Positions 43,827 through 53,294 of a DNA stretch of 64,000 nucleotides are shown piece after piece. Origin of the DNA: Anaerohalosphaeraceae bacterium (GTDB lineage Bacteria; Planctomycetota; Phycisphaerae; Sedimentisphaerales; Anaerohalosphaeraceae). The DNA lies in NCBI GenBank assembly GCA_035378985.1, contig DAOSUR010000013.1:1-64000 (forward strand). Direction: 5' to 3'. The notes beneath the pieces are model-generated. The model saw only the letters and a program-made list of their open reading frames with translations, was not told the DNA's origin and made no database searches. Every line of letters begins with the position of its first letter. The first letter of the stretch is position 1. The position numbers and the translations under genes are program-made.

Positions 43827-43974
43827 GAAGAAGGACGGATAAGCCGCGAGAGATATTATCGGACTCGGTATTTCTACGGATTTATGATTTGGCCAGTGTG
43901 CCGCGAGGGGGGAATATTACGTATCATTTAAAGTGTGGAAACATTTGCGGCACAATGTTTGAAACGAGGCCGAT

Positions 43975-45630
43975 ATGAAGACTTATAAAATGATTGATAT
44001 GGCTGCCATTTTGGCGGCAGCGATTTTTGTAGGCTATGCCGGGGTGGTTTTGTTTTATCCGGAAACTGCGATGTCTGAGCCGGCGGTAGCGGCTGAACGG
44101 CCGACTTTTTCTGCAGCTCCGACTGCCTTGCCGCTTTCAATGGATTCTGCAGAGGAATTCACTCCCGAAACTCCTGTTTTTGCGGCAGATGTTTCGGATA
44201 CGGTTGAGCCCCTTTTGGGCCGGAGCGAAAGTGAATCGGATGTTTTTTATATCCGTTCGCCGGAGGGCACTCAGGTTCTCGAGGGTTCGGCTTATGCCCT
44301 TGCGGCATCCGCCGCCGATGATGATGATTTACACAGCTCAGGCGGTTCGAGTTCTTCCGTCTCATCATCATCATCATCTTCTTCTTCTTCTTCTTCTTCA
44401 TCTTCTTCTGGTTCTTCCTCTTCGGCCGGCGGTGCCGGTAAGAAAAATGACACTTCTGCAGCAGCCGCTTCTAATACCAGTTCTTCCCAACAGACATCTT
44501 CCGTCGGAAACGGTGCAGGAACTCTTTTGTTGGAGGAAGAAAAGGAGCCAACGGATTGGATTCTCAAGGAGGGTATCCGCGGGGGTTTTATGTCGTCAAC
44601 CCAAGGAAATCTTTCAAAGATACCCCGTTATGTAAATCTGGCCAAGACTCTCGGTCTGAATACTGTGATTGTTTACGGCTGCTCTTTTGCGGAAACCCCC
44701 AAACACTTGAATTATTATCGTGAATGGTTTCGGCTTTGCAATCAGTCCGGTCTTCACATCTTTGCTTTTTATCCATGGCAGCCGCCGGCGGATAACGCTT
44801 GCCGCAAAGTTGTTTTTGCAGATGGGACAGAGGGGATTTTCCCTTGTCCGCTGGATTCGAAGTTATGGAGACAGTATCTGACTGCGGATATGGCAAATCG
44901 GCTTGCCAAGGTTTCCGTTGAATCGCCCTCTTTGGCTTTTGATGGATTTTTCATTGATATGGAGCAGTACCGGACAGAGGAGGAGGAAGCGGACCGCAAG
45001 CAGTATTCCTACGACACCTGTTTTTGTGATTCCTGTTTTTCTTCTTTTCTTTTTACGCAGGGATACACCGGTTCGACACTTCCCCCCGTTGAAAAGAAAG
45101 CACGGAAGCAATGGCTTTCTCAAAGAGGTTTGCTTGAAGCTTATTTTGCCTATCTAAGTTCAGAGGTTCAGGCGAAGGCCTCTGAGCTGAGGAAGAATAT
45201 CCACGCGGTGAATCCGAAACTGCTCTTTGGCGTATATCCAGCCCTTACGGAGACAAATTGGGTTCTGCAGGCGCTGATGAGGGGGCTTTGTGAGGATTCC
45301 TATCCCGTTATTTCTTTTACGACGGATACATACGGTTATTTTACCGTTCCCTGGGGTGCTGACCGGATTCCGAATGATCTGGACGCATATTTTCAGAAAT
45401 ATAATATTCGAGGGCTCTATGCGGCGGGGTATTTGCTGCGGGCTTATAAAAGTTCTGAATTGACGGGTCATCTGATCAAGTCGGCACAGCGGGCCCATGG
45501 GTATTGGATTTATCGGATTCCTCAGCTGGTGGATGAGGATATTCCCTCTTCCGAAAAACTTCTGGAGGGGAGCCGGGCGGACTATCAACAAGCCATTCGG
45601 GCAGCCAATGCGGCAATTCAAAAACCTTAG
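43975..45630 (+). CDS. Membrane-anchored TIM-barrel protein with a poly-serine linker
   Basis: This encodes 551 residues. An N-terminal membrane helix (about 9-28) is followed by a low-complexity region to about 175 that contains a tract of nearly 30 serines broken by Val, Gly and Ala. The C-terminal domain (about 190-540) resembles putative glycosidases of the GHL type: GIRGGFMSSTQGNLS, YREWFRLCNQSGLHIFAFYP, and the acidic FDGFFIDMEQYRTEE that could hold catalytic residues. It also has a CFCDSC cysteine cluster. It is likely a cell-surface enzyme or lectin held away from the membrane by the Ser linker; the activity is unproven. Confidence 0.7.
   Translation: MKTYKMIDMAAILAAAIFVGYAGVVLFYPETAMSEPAVAAERPTFSAAPTALPLSMDSAEEFTPETPVFAADVSDTVEPLLGRSESESDVFYIRSPEGTQVLEGSAYALAASAADDDDLHSSGGSSSSVSSSSSSSSSSSSSSSSGSSSSAGGAGKKNDTSAAAASNTSSSQQTSSVGNGAGTLLLEEEKEPTDWILKEGIRGGFMSSTQGNLSKIPRYVNLAKTLGLNTVIVYGCSFAETPKHLNYYREWFRLCNQSGLHIFAFYPWQPPADNACRKVVFADGTEGIFPCPLDSKLWRQYLTADMANRLAKVSVESPSLAFDGFFIDMEQYRTEEEEADRKQYSYDTCFCDSCFSSFLFTQGYTGSTLPPVEKKARKQWLSQRGLLEAYFAYLSSEVQAKASELRKNIHAVNPKLLFGVYPALTETNWVLQALMRGLCEDSYPVISFTTDTYGYFTVPWGADRIPNDLDAYFQKYNIRGLYAAGYLLRAYKSSELTGHLIKSAQRAHGYWIYRIPQLVDEDIPSSEKLLEGSRADYQQAIRAANAAIQKP
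44362..44409 (+). repeat. Trinucleotide microsatellite (TCA/TCT) encoding poly-serine
   Basis: Sixteen consecutive TCA or TCT codons form a near-perfect triplet tract. Slippage would change the linker length without breaking the frame. Confidence 0.9.
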
Positions 45631-45641
45631 CACCGGAGTTT

Positions 45642-46892
45642 ATGCATCGTCCGTCCCTGAAAATTAATTTTTTATGGGCTTTTGCAGGAAACTCCTTTTA
45701 TGCATTGTGCGGCTATCTGCTTCTGACCATATTGGCGAAGACGTCTCCGGTCGAAACGGTAGGACTTTGGGGAATCGGTCAGGCCGTTACGCTTCCGGTA
45801 GCCACGTTTTTCAGTCTGAAGCTGTGCACGGTCAATATTACGGATGTACGAAATGCCTATCAAACCGGCCATTACATAGCGGTACGGCTTTTGGCCTCGC
45901 TGGCATCCGTTGTGATTTCAGCCGTCATCGGATTTGTTTTTTATCCCGGCCAGACGGCTTTGGTTATCAGCTTTATGGGAATCAGTCAGGCCGTAGCGGA
46001 AATCCGGGCCTATTTTCTGTCCAATTTTCAAAAATATGAGCGGCTGAATCTGGCGACTGGTTCTCAGGTTGCAGAAGGTATTCTCGCCCTGCTTTTGTTC
46101 CTGCTGCTGTTTTGGCCGACCCGCAATCTTCTGCTGGCAATCGGCGGGATTATTCTCGCCCGCCTGAGTGTGCTGTGTTTTTATGATATGCCGGTCTCCG
46201 CACGGGTTCTTTCGGCGCATCATCCGGAAGGATTTGTTGGATATCGGCCTTGCTGGCAGTGGCCTCAGATTTGGAGTCTTTTCAAATATGCCGCTCCTCT
46301 GGCAGTGGTAGCGGCTGTCATGAATATATCACAGAATATTCCTCGTTTGGTGATGGATAAAACACTCGGTCGGGAGGCCGTCGGGTATTTTACCGCTCTG
46401 TCGATGCTGCTGGTGGTTTATACGATGATTCATTCGGCTCTCGGGAATGCGGCCCTGCCGCGCCTGTCGAGATATTTTACAGAAAGCATCCGTTTGTTTG
46501 TCCGTCTGTTTGTGCAGCTGATTGTTCTGATGCTGGCGGTGGGTCTGGTCTTTGTGGCGGGGGTCTATTTCTTCGGGAAACCCCTGCTGACATTTCTGTT
46601 AAAAGCGGAGTATGCCCGCTACAATGATGTTCTGATGATGCTGGCGGCTGCCAGTACTGTGCTGGCGGTCTTCAGCGTCTCCAACTGGGGACTGAATGCT
46701 ACACGTCAGTTTGTTGTGCAGATGCCCATTTATATCGGCACGGCTGTTGTCAGCGGTGTCTGTTCGGTCCTGCTTATCCCTCGTTTCGGGATTATGGGCG
46801 GAGCTTATGCATTTATGGGCAGTTATCTGTTTGGTGCGTTAACTTGTATTGTATTTGTTGGGAAGGCGATTCGCAACAATCGTATTCAATGA
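45642..46892 (+). CDS. Polysaccharide flippase (Wzx-like)
   Basis: This encodes 416 residues with about 11-12 membrane helices and the general pattern of the MOP exporter superfamily: an N-terminal FLWAFAGNSFYALCGYLLLT, a conserved central region (ISQNIPRLVMDKTLGREAVG) and PRFGIMGGAYAFMGSYL near the end. It is expected to move lipid-linked repeat units across the inner membrane. Its neighbours, a polymerase and glycosyltransferases, support this. Confidence 0.82.
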   Translation: MHRPSLKINFLWAFAGNSFYALCGYLLLTILAKTSPVETVGLWGIGQAVTLPVATFFSLKLCTVNITDVRNAYQTGHYIAVRLLASLASVVISAVIGFVFYPGQTALVISFMGISQAVAEIRAYFLSNFQKYERLNLATGSQVAEGILALLLFLLLFWPTRNLLLAIGGIILARLSVLCFYDMPVSARVLSAHHPEGFVGYRPCWQWPQIWSLFKYAAPLAVVAAVMNISQNIPRLVMDKTLGREAVGYFTALSMLLVVYTMIHSALGNAALPRLSRYFTESIRLFVRLFVQLIVLMLAVGLVFVAGVYFFGKPLLTFLLKAEYARYNDVLMMLAAASTVLAVFSVSNWGLNATRQFVVQMPIYIGTAVVSGVCSVLLIPRFGIMGGAYAFMGSYLFGALTCIVFVGKAIRNNRIQ

Positions 46893-46898
46893 GGAAAA

Positions 46899-47087
46899 AT
46901 GACAATACTATTTGCCATCTTTATTGCCGTAATTTTAGCTGTAATCTTTTTCAACCCCAAGTTAGGTACTTTTCTAATCTGGCCGATATTGTTTACTTAT
47001 CCGCACGGCTGGTGGTATCACCAGGGTTTCCTGCCTCTTAATATCGGATATGATGACCTGTTTTGTCTTATTTTGTTAGGGCAATGA
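46899..47087 (+). pseudogene. Truncated N-terminus of an O-antigen ligase-like membrane protein
   Basis: This encodes 62 residues, well placed after GAGGAAA and 6 bases from the flippase stop. It begins like a polytopic polymerase or ligase (FAIFIAVILAVIFFNPKLGT, then a second hydrophobic stretch ending YPHGWWYHQG, then LPLNIGYDDLFCLILL) and stops just as the third helix would start. No continuation of the family is found in other frames before the next gene at 47158. The most likely reading is a remnant of an older ligase gene replaced by the adjacent polymerase. A genuine small membrane protein is the alternative. Confidence 0.5.
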
Positions 47088-47157
47088 TTGCCAAGAAATG
47101 GTGAAAATGTGTTCGACCTGATTATAGATGAAAAGAGTGGTTAAGGACAACGAAATT

Positions 47158-48741
47158 ATGGAGTTTCAAGGCTACTCCTCCACAATATCGGAGCAGGATA
47201 ACTGGAATGCTGCCCCGTCTTATTGTCCTGTAAATGTTCTGAGAAAATATACACCGCTGGATTATGTTTTTTCTGCGCTGCTGTCGGCAGGTATTCTCTT
47301 GCTGTTTGTTCTTCAGCAGCCGGAGAAGCTTGTTCACTGGATGCTTGTGCCTCTTTGGCTCTGCGGGTCGGTGGTTTTGGCGGATGCGCTGCGATGGTTA
47401 AAAGGAAATTATGCGCTTTATGATCCCAAAGGGGTTGTCGGAGCTGCAGGCATCAATTTCTTTCTTACCGCACCTCTCTTAATTATTTTTTATGACCGTC
47501 CGGGGGTAGAAACTTATGTTGTATCGGATTGGCGGCCGCTTCTGGGGCTTATGGCAGTCTTCAACTTTTTTGGATTGATTTTATACAAGATTTTTGAAAA
47601 GATTGCCTTCCGCCGCCCCAGTAAGGTTCAGTGGACTTATTGGACGCTGAATCCCGGTCGAGCAAGTTTTTATATTCCCCTTTTTATTGTTGGGTCATTT
47701 TTGGCGCTATGTATTTATATTATTCGCGGAGGCGGTTTAGCTGGAGTGATTTTGCAGGAAAGGCAAGGGGAACTGAGTGCGGAGGGATTGGCTGGATTTG
47801 GAGCTGTAATGGTTTTGCGAGATGCCTTTCCTATGTCTGTTTTGATTGGGTTGACTGCTGTTCGAATTATCAGGGGGGCGGGAAAAAGCTCCTGGTGGTT
47901 CTTCCTTGGTTTTGGACTACTCGTACTTTTTTTCATCACATCCGGTCTTCGCGGCAGCCGTGCTGCTATTATGTATGGCTTGATATGTGCAGGTGCTGCG
48001 ATTCATTATTTTTGGCATAGGATATCAATTAGAATGATTCTAATTTCTCTGATTCCTTTGCTTATCTTTTTCTATTTTTATGGTTTTTACAAGAGTGCAG
48101 GGATTACAGGCATACGAGAGTTGATTAGAGGACAAACAACCTTGGAATCTCTTCAGGAACAAACGGGCAGAACTATCTCCGGATATTTGGTCGGAGATTT
48201 AAGTCGTGCTCATGTACAGGCAGTAGAGCTGGATATTCTGTTGAATAAACCTTGGTCTTATCGATACAGATATGGTAAGACATATCCTCTTGCTCTTGCT
48301 TCTATGATTCCTCGACAAATCTGGCGTACAAAACCTCTCGATATGGGAAGAATTGTTGCGGGCACAGAAATGCTCTATGGTCCCGGCAGCTACGGCGAAT
48401 ATGCAAAGATTGGAGGGGGAGGGAGCCGTTCTACCCAATTGTATGGACTTGCAGGTGAGGCGATGCTGAACTTTGGTGTCTATGGGATTCTTCCGGCCTT
48501 TGCTGTTTGGGGTTATATTGTGGGAAGGATTCGAAAACGCCTTTACAGTTTCCGGCAGGGGGACTTGCGTTTGATTATGACCGGTTTTTGGATGATATTC
48601 AGTTTTGTGATGCTGCTTGCGGATGCGGACCAGTTGGTGTGGTTTACTATATCTCTTTATGTTGTTCCCGCCATTTTAGTTTATCTGATTTCGGATAAGA
48701 ATATTTTGATTCCCGCGGATGGAAGTTTATATGGTATCTGA
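47158..48741 (+). CDS. O-antigen/polysaccharide polymerase (Wzy-like)
   Basis: This encodes 527 residues from the ATG at 47158, which follows AAGGA; an in-frame ATG at 47128 is possible. At least ten membrane segments are visible, with a large loop containing GYLVGDLSRAHVQAVELDIL and IPRQIWRTKPLDMGRIVAGT, and the motif STQLYGLAGEAMLNFGVYG. These features match Wzy-type polymerases of the oligosaccharide repeat unit type. This gene is more AT-rich than the sugar-nucleotide genes upstream, which fits exchange of serotype-specific genes. Confidence 0.78.
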   Translation: MEFQGYSSTISEQDNWNAAPSYCPVNVLRKYTPLDYVFSALLSAGILLLFVLQQPEKLVHWMLVPLWLCGSVVLADALRWLKGNYALYDPKGVVGAAGINFFLTAPLLIIFYDRPGVETYVVSDWRPLLGLMAVFNFFGLILYKIFEKIAFRRPSKVQWTYWTLNPGRASFYIPLFIVGSFLALCIYIIRGGGLAGVILQERQGELSAEGLAGFGAVMVLRDAFPMSVLIGLTAVRIIRGAGKSSWWFFLGFGLLVLFFITSGLRGSRAAIMYGLICAGAAIHYFWHRISIRMILISLIPLLIFFYFYGFYKSAGITGIRELIRGQTTLESLQEQTGRTISGYLVGDLSRAHVQAVELDILLNKPWSYRYRYGKTYPLALASMIPRQIWRTKPLDMGRIVAGTEMLYGPGSYGEYAKIGGGGSRSTQLYGLAGEAMLNFGVYGILPAFAVWGYIVGRIRKRLYSFRQGDLRLIMTGFWMIFSFVMLLADADQLVWFTISLYVVPAILVYLISDKNILIPADGSLYGI

Positions 48742-49459
48742 CGTCTTCTGTTTATGTAAGCGCTTTTTTAAAGCTGTTCTTTTCGAAGTCCAAGAAATAA
48801 TTGAAGGAATTCTTCGTTCGTGGCCGGGTCGGCTTGGGGTTTTTCTCCGCTGGTGCTATTACCGGTGCCGCCTGAAATATGTCGGAAAAGGAGTGGTGAT
48901 AAAGACGGGTGTGCGGTTTGTGGGCCATCGCTATATTACCCTTCAGGATGGATGTATTGTGGATTTCAATTGTTTGATTTTCGCTGGTCCTTTTTCTTCT
49001 TCGCCTTATGAGAAGAAATATGTACCCAATTCTGATTTTCACCTCGGTGAAGGAGAGGTCCGAATCGGCCGAAAAGTTCATTTATCAGTTGGCTGCTATA
49101 TCCTGGGAAATGGAGGGGTGGATATCGGAGACTACAGCTGTCTGGCGGCCGGTACGCGGGTACTGTCGCTGACCAATCATTACCGCAGTTTCTCGGAACC
49201 TCACCGTCGTAATGTGTATTTTACCATCAATGTTCCCAAAGAAAACGCCTGTTTTTTATATGGTCCGATTGTTCTTCAGGAAAACGCCGGCGTGGCGTCT
49301 CACTGTATTTTGCTGCCGGGGCTGACGATGGAAAAGGACAGTTTTTTGGCGATTGGTTCTGTGGCCCGAGGGCGAATTGAGTCCAATTCCATAGCGGCCG
49401 GCAATCCGGCTGTTCGGATTAAAGAGCGGTTTACGGATTCATCCGGAAAAAAAGAATGA
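48731..49459 (+). CDS. Hexapeptide-repeat acyltransferase
   Basis: This encodes 242 residues from the ATG at 48731, inside the end of the polymerase gene; an ATG at 48719 is an alternative. An N-terminal amphipathic or membrane-associated segment precedes a left-handed beta-helix (GVVIKTGVRFVGHRYITLQD and VDIGDYSCLAAGTRVLSLTN) that ends ESNSIAAGNPAVRI. It probably O-acetylates a sugar of the repeat unit. It overlaps the next gene by 4 bases. Confidence 0.78.
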   Translation: MVSDVFCLCKRFFKAVLFEVQEIIEGILRSWPGRLGVFLRWCYYRCRLKYVGKGVVIKTGVRFVGHRYITLQDGCIVDFNCLIFAGPFSSSPYEKKYVPNSDFHLGEGEVRIGRKVHLSVGCYILGNGGVDIGDYSCLAAGTRVLSLTNHYRSFSEPHRRNVYFTINVPKENACFLYGPIVLQENAGVASHCILLPGLTMEKDSFLAIGSVARGRIESNSIAAGNPAVRIKERFTDSSGKKE

Positions 49460-50640
49460 AGATTGTTTTTTTTGATTTTATTTATCGATACGGGGGCGGT
49501 CCTCAGCTGGCGGCGGATACGATGATTCGTCTCTCGCGGCATCATCAGGTAGAAGTGATCGACCCGTATGGACAAAGTCAGCCCTATATCCAAAAACTGA
49601 CAAAGCACGGGGTGAAAGTTCATATTCTGATGCCGGGAGCGAAGTTTATTTTTCTCGGTTCTCCGCGGAAGCCCTGGCAGCGGCTGTGGCGGTTTCTGTG
49701 TGCCGTTCCGCATTATGTTCGTCTTCGCCGCCGACTGATTCAGACAATACGCCGGATTCAGCCGGACTTGCTTTGGACGAACGGAAAAGTGGCCTTCCGC
49801 TTTTTAAATGTCGGCAGGGCTCTTCGAAAAATTCCTATGGTGATGGAGGTTATCGGCTGTCTGCCGGCGTCTTATTACCGGGATTCCGTCGGCAGGCAGA
49901 TGCAGAAACGGCTGTCTTTGGTTATGGCGATTTCCACAGAGACAGCCAGACAGTTGACGGCAGCCGGCTTTGCTCCGGAGAAGGTGCACGTGGTGTATGA
50001 CACGATTGATTTTGATGAGACTGTTCAGAAGTCTATGCAGCCGCCGGAAGCGCCGCTGCCGGGACTGGGCAGGCATCCGGCCGTACTTGTACCGGCTACC
50101 CTGATTCCCAAAAAAGGACAGGACACAGCCATTCGGGCTGCGGCGATCCTTAAACAACAAGGGCTCAATCCTGTTTTGTGGCTGGCCGGAGATGTTGTGG
50201 GGGATGATGATTCCTATGCACAATATCTCCGGAAATTAGCGAAAGAGCTGAATGTAACCGAGGATGTTTTCTTTCTCGGCTGGCGGAATGATGTGCCGGC
50301 GATTCTTACCCGGGCGGATATGATGGTGCTTCCGACCCATGAAGAGGGGTTTGGACATGTCGTTTTGGAAGCTATGCTGCTGAAGTGTCCGGTGGCTGTC
50401 ACTCCTGTTGGAGGAATTCGGGATTCCGTGCAGGATGAGGTGAACGGCCTTGTTTTCCCTGTTGGAGATGAAAAACGGCTGGCGGAACAGATCCAGCGTC
50501 TTCATCAGGATTCCGCCCTTCGGGAGCGGCTCATCCAGCACGGCTATCAAACCGTAACAGAACGGTTTACACCCGAGAATCATACGGTTCGGGTGCTGGA
50601 AGGGCTTGAGCGCCTATTGAAAACAGGAGAGGTGAAATGA
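49456..50640 (+). CDS. Glycosyltransferase family 4
   Basis: This encodes 394 residues in the GT-B fold. The N-terminal domain starts MKIVFFDFIYRYGGGPQLAA; the C-terminal nucleotide-sugar site has PATLIPKKGQDTAI and the E-x7-E motif in HEEGFGHVVLEAM. It is a retaining transferase. Donor and acceptor are not predictable from sequence. It overlaps the next gene by 4 bases. Confidence 0.87.
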   Translation: MKIVFFDFIYRYGGGPQLAADTMIRLSRHHQVEVIDPYGQSQPYIQKLTKHGVKVHILMPGAKFIFLGSPRKPWQRLWRFLCAVPHYVRLRRRLIQTIRRIQPDLLWTNGKVAFRFLNVGRALRKIPMVMEVIGCLPASYYRDSVGRQMQKRLSLVMAISTETARQLTAAGFAPEKVHVVYDTIDFDETVQKSMQPPEAPLPGLGRHPAVLVPATLIPKKGQDTAIRAAAILKQQGLNPVLWLAGDVVGDDDSYAQYLRKLAKELNVTEDVFFLGWRNDVPAILTRADMMVLPTHEEGFGHVVLEAMLLKCPVAVTPVGGIRDSVQDEVNGLVFPVGDEKRLAEQIQRLHQDSALRERLIQHGYQTVTERFTPENHTVRVLEGLERLLKTGEVK

Positions 50641-51518
50641 ATGCTCCGTTGGTGACGGTCTCCAGCGCTTTTTACAACACGGGGCCGATGCTGCTGGATA
50701 TGGTTCGGTCGGTCTTTTCGCAGACCTTTACGGACTGGGAATTGGTTTTGGTGGATGACGGTTCGACGGATGACAGTCTTCAGATTGCCCGCTCGGTGCA
50801 GGACCCGCGCGTACGGGTGTACAGCAACGGCCGCAATCTGGGACGGGCGGCCAGTTTGAATCGGATTACGGAGCTGGCCCGCGGCAAATACATTGCCCGG
50901 CTGGATTCCGATGATTTGTGCTCGCCGCATCGGATTCAAAAACAGGTGGAACTGATTGAAAGCGACCCGAAAATCGATGTGGTCGGCACCGGAATGTGTT
51001 TTCTGGGTGAACAGGACCAGCTTCTCGGCTTTCGCAGGGCGATTCAGGGACATTCGAATATCTGTGCTCATCCGACCCAAACTTTTCACATTGCCCACGG
51101 AACCATTCTCGGCAAAAAAACCTGGTTCCAAAAGTTTCGCTACGATGAACGTCTTCCGATGGCTGTTGATTTTAATCTTTTTTTGCGAGCCCATCGCGAA
51201 AGCATTTATGAAAATGTTCCCGATCCGCTTTACTATTACCGATTTCATATGAATTTTAATCTCCGAAAGCAGTATATCGCTCGGCGAGTCAGTGCTGCTT
51301 TTTTACGGGATTATTATTGGAAACAAGGGCAATACAGCCAAGCGGTTTCGGCTGCCCTGGCGCAGTATGTAAAGTTGGGAATAACAGCCGGAATGTTTTC
51401 TTTAGGACTGCGACGGGTTTTGATGAAACGGCGGTTTGGACAGATGAGTGAACAGGAACGGGAGTATTTTCTGGACGAAATATGTCGCATTAAAAATTAT
51501 TCACTGCCTGGTTTTTAG
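50637..51518 (+). CDS. Glycosyltransferase family 2
   Basis: This encodes 293 residues in the GT-A fold: VTVSSAFYNTGPMLLDMVRS, VDDGSTDDSLQI and the metal-binding ARLDSDDLCSPHR. It is an inverting transferase for the repeat unit. The C-terminal 90 residues are basic and may touch the membrane. Confidence 0.87.
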   Translation: MNAPLVTVSSAFYNTGPMLLDMVRSVFSQTFTDWELVLVDDGSTDDSLQIARSVQDPRVRVYSNGRNLGRAASLNRITELARGKYIARLDSDDLCSPHRIQKQVELIESDPKIDVVGTGMCFLGEQDQLLGFRRAIQGHSNICAHPTQTFHIAHGTILGKKTWFQKFRYDERLPMAVDFNLFLRAHRESIYENVPDPLYYYRFHMNFNLRKQYIARRVSAAFLRDYYWKQGQYSQAVSAALAQYVKLGITAGMFSLGLRRVLMKRRFGQMSEQEREYFLDEICRIKNYSLPGF

Positions 51519-51530
51519 TGGGGGAATCTT

Positions 51531-52121
51531 ATGTTTAAAAGAATTGTTTTTCATCTTTTTTATCAGTTTCGCCGTTCACTTCCGATTTGGCTGGTGCAAC
51601 TCCTGACGGACTGGCTGCCGGACATCCGCATTACCCTCCGTCTTCGCGGGGCGATGCTGCGTCCGTTTCTGGGCCGATGCGGCCGGGGGCTTCTTGTAGC
51701 CCGCCGTGTGACATTTCTGAATGCGCACGGCATCCGCATCGGGCGGGATGTTTATCTGGCGACCGGCTGCTGGATTGACGGCATCGGCGGCTTAACCATC
51801 GAAGACGAGGTCAAACTCAGCCCATATGTGGTCCTGACAACCAGCTCTCACTGCTTCCGGAACAACTCTGTCTGCGGCGGCGGCTCCCGAACCGCCCCGG
51901 TTCGAATCGGCCGTGGCTCCTGGCTGGCCTCTCACGCAGTTGTGGTCAGCGGCGTCTCCATCGGCTCCGGGGTGATTGTCGGGGCCAACGCCGTAGTAAC
52001 CAGGGATATTCCGGACAATGTGTTTGCGGCCGGCGTGCCGGCTCGTGTCATTAGCCCTCGGGCTGATCAGACCCCCAACGTGTTTTCGCGAGACGATATT
52101 CTAAAGGAACAACAAGCGTGA
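51531..52121 (+). CDS. Hexapeptide-repeat acyltransferase
   Basis: This encodes 196 residues of WcaF/colanic-acid-type acetyltransferase form, with beta-helix rungs such as GIRIGRDVYLATGCWIDGIG and GVIVGANAVVTRDIPDNVFA ending AGVPARVI. It probably acetylates a glycan unit. Its stop overlaps the GTG start of the next gene (GTGA). Confidence 0.82.
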   Translation: MFKRIVFHLFYQFRRSLPIWLVQLLTDWLPDIRITLRLRGAMLRPFLGRCGRGLLVARRVTFLNAHGIRIGRDVYLATGCWIDGIGGLTIEDEVKLSPYVVLTTSSHCFRNNSVCGGGSRTAPVRIGRGSWLASHAVVVSGVSIGSGVIVGANAVVTRDIPDNVFAAGVPARVISPRADQTPNVFSRDDILKEQQA

Positions 52122-53293
52122 ACCAGACATCCAAGCCGGCTCTCTGCATTCTGACCACGGTTTCGGAGTCAATTCGTTTTTTTTACAAAGGGCAGATTGA
52201 TGCCCTGCTGAAAGCCGGCTTTGATGTCACGGTTATCTGCTCCTATGACGAAACCCTTCCAACCGAATTGCCGTCGAACGTTCGGTATCTTCCGGCCGAG
52301 TTTTCACGATTGATTACGCCCTGGAAGGACCTTCGGGCCTTATGGCGGCTGGTCAGGATTTTTCGAACCCATCGGTTTGCCATTGTCCAATACAGCACTC
52401 CCAAGGCCTCACTGCTCGGGTCCATTGCATCCTTCCTGACGGGTGTGCCTTGCCGACTTTATCTGCTCTGGGGGCTTTATTATATGGGCCAGACCGGCAC
52501 CTGCCGACTTCTGTTGAAAACCTTTGAAAAATTAATCTGTGCCCTCAGTCATCAGGTCCTCCCGATTTCTCACGAAATGGTTGGTTTTCTGGAGCAGGAG
52601 CGGATTACCCGCCGTCAGAAGTGCGCTGTTATTCTAAACGGCAGCGCCTGCGGCGTTGATTTAGAGCGTTTTTGTCCGGATTCGGTCAAAACGTACCGTA
52701 AGCAGATTCGAGAACGCTACCAAATACCCGAGGAGGCTGTCGTCATTGGGACGGTTGCTCGGTTAACCGGAGATAAAGGGATTCACGAACTGCTGGCGGC
52801 TTTTGAGCAGCTCCAACGCGAAAACCCTTCTGTTTATCTGCTTCTGGTCGGCCAACAGGAGGAAAAAGACAGATTGCATCCGGAAGCTGAAGAACTCATT
52901 CGTTCTCATCCGTCAATTCGCTGCACCGGTTGGCAGCAGGACCCCGTCCCCTTTTATGCAGCGATGGACATTTTCTGTTTGCCGACCTATCGGGAAGGAT
53001 TCGGGGAGGTCAATCTCGAAGCCCAGGCCATGGCCCTGCCGGTGGTTTCCACGGATGTCATCGGCCCGCGTGAGTCCGTTCAGAGCGGCACGACGGGGTT
53101 TTTGGTTCCGCCCAAGGAGGTTCCCGCTTTGAAAGAAGCCCTGGCAAGACTGGTTCAGGATGCCTCCCTTCGCAGCCGGATGGGACAGGCCGGACGCCGA
53201 CGGGTCGAGCAGATGTTCGACCGCAAACAGTGGATTGAGGAAATGGTCCGTCATCGCCTGGCTTGTCTGAACCAGATAAACCTTCCTCGCTAA
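52118..53293 (+). CDS. Glycosyltransferase family 4 (PglA/TuaC-like)
   Basis: This encodes 391 residues from the GTG at 52118. The N-terminus ALCILTTVSESIRFFYKGQI is typical of the subgroup that adds HexNAc to undecaprenyl-linked acceptors; YLLWGLYYMGQ and the E-x7-E motif in YREGFGEVNLEAQ follow. The next gene is a clear relative (shared order of motifs and a similar N-terminus), so the pair arose by an old duplication. Confidence 0.86.
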   Translation: MNQTSKPALCILTTVSESIRFFYKGQIDALLKAGFDVTVICSYDETLPTELPSNVRYLPAEFSRLITPWKDLRALWRLVRIFRTHRFAIVQYSTPKASLLGSIASFLTGVPCRLYLLWGLYYMGQTGTCRLLLKTFEKLICALSHQVLPISHEMVGFLEQERITRRQKCAVILNGSACGVDLERFCPDSVKTYRKQIRERYQIPEEAVVIGTVARLTGDKGIHELLAAFEQLQRENPSVYLLLVGQQEEKDRLHPEAEELIRSHPSIRCTGWQQDPVPFYAAMDIFCLPTYREGFGEVNLEAQAMALPVVSTDVIGPRESVQSGTTGFLVPPKEVPALKEALARLVQDASLRSRMGQAGRRRVEQMFDRKQWIEEMVRHRLACLNQINLPR

Positions 53294-53294
53294 A

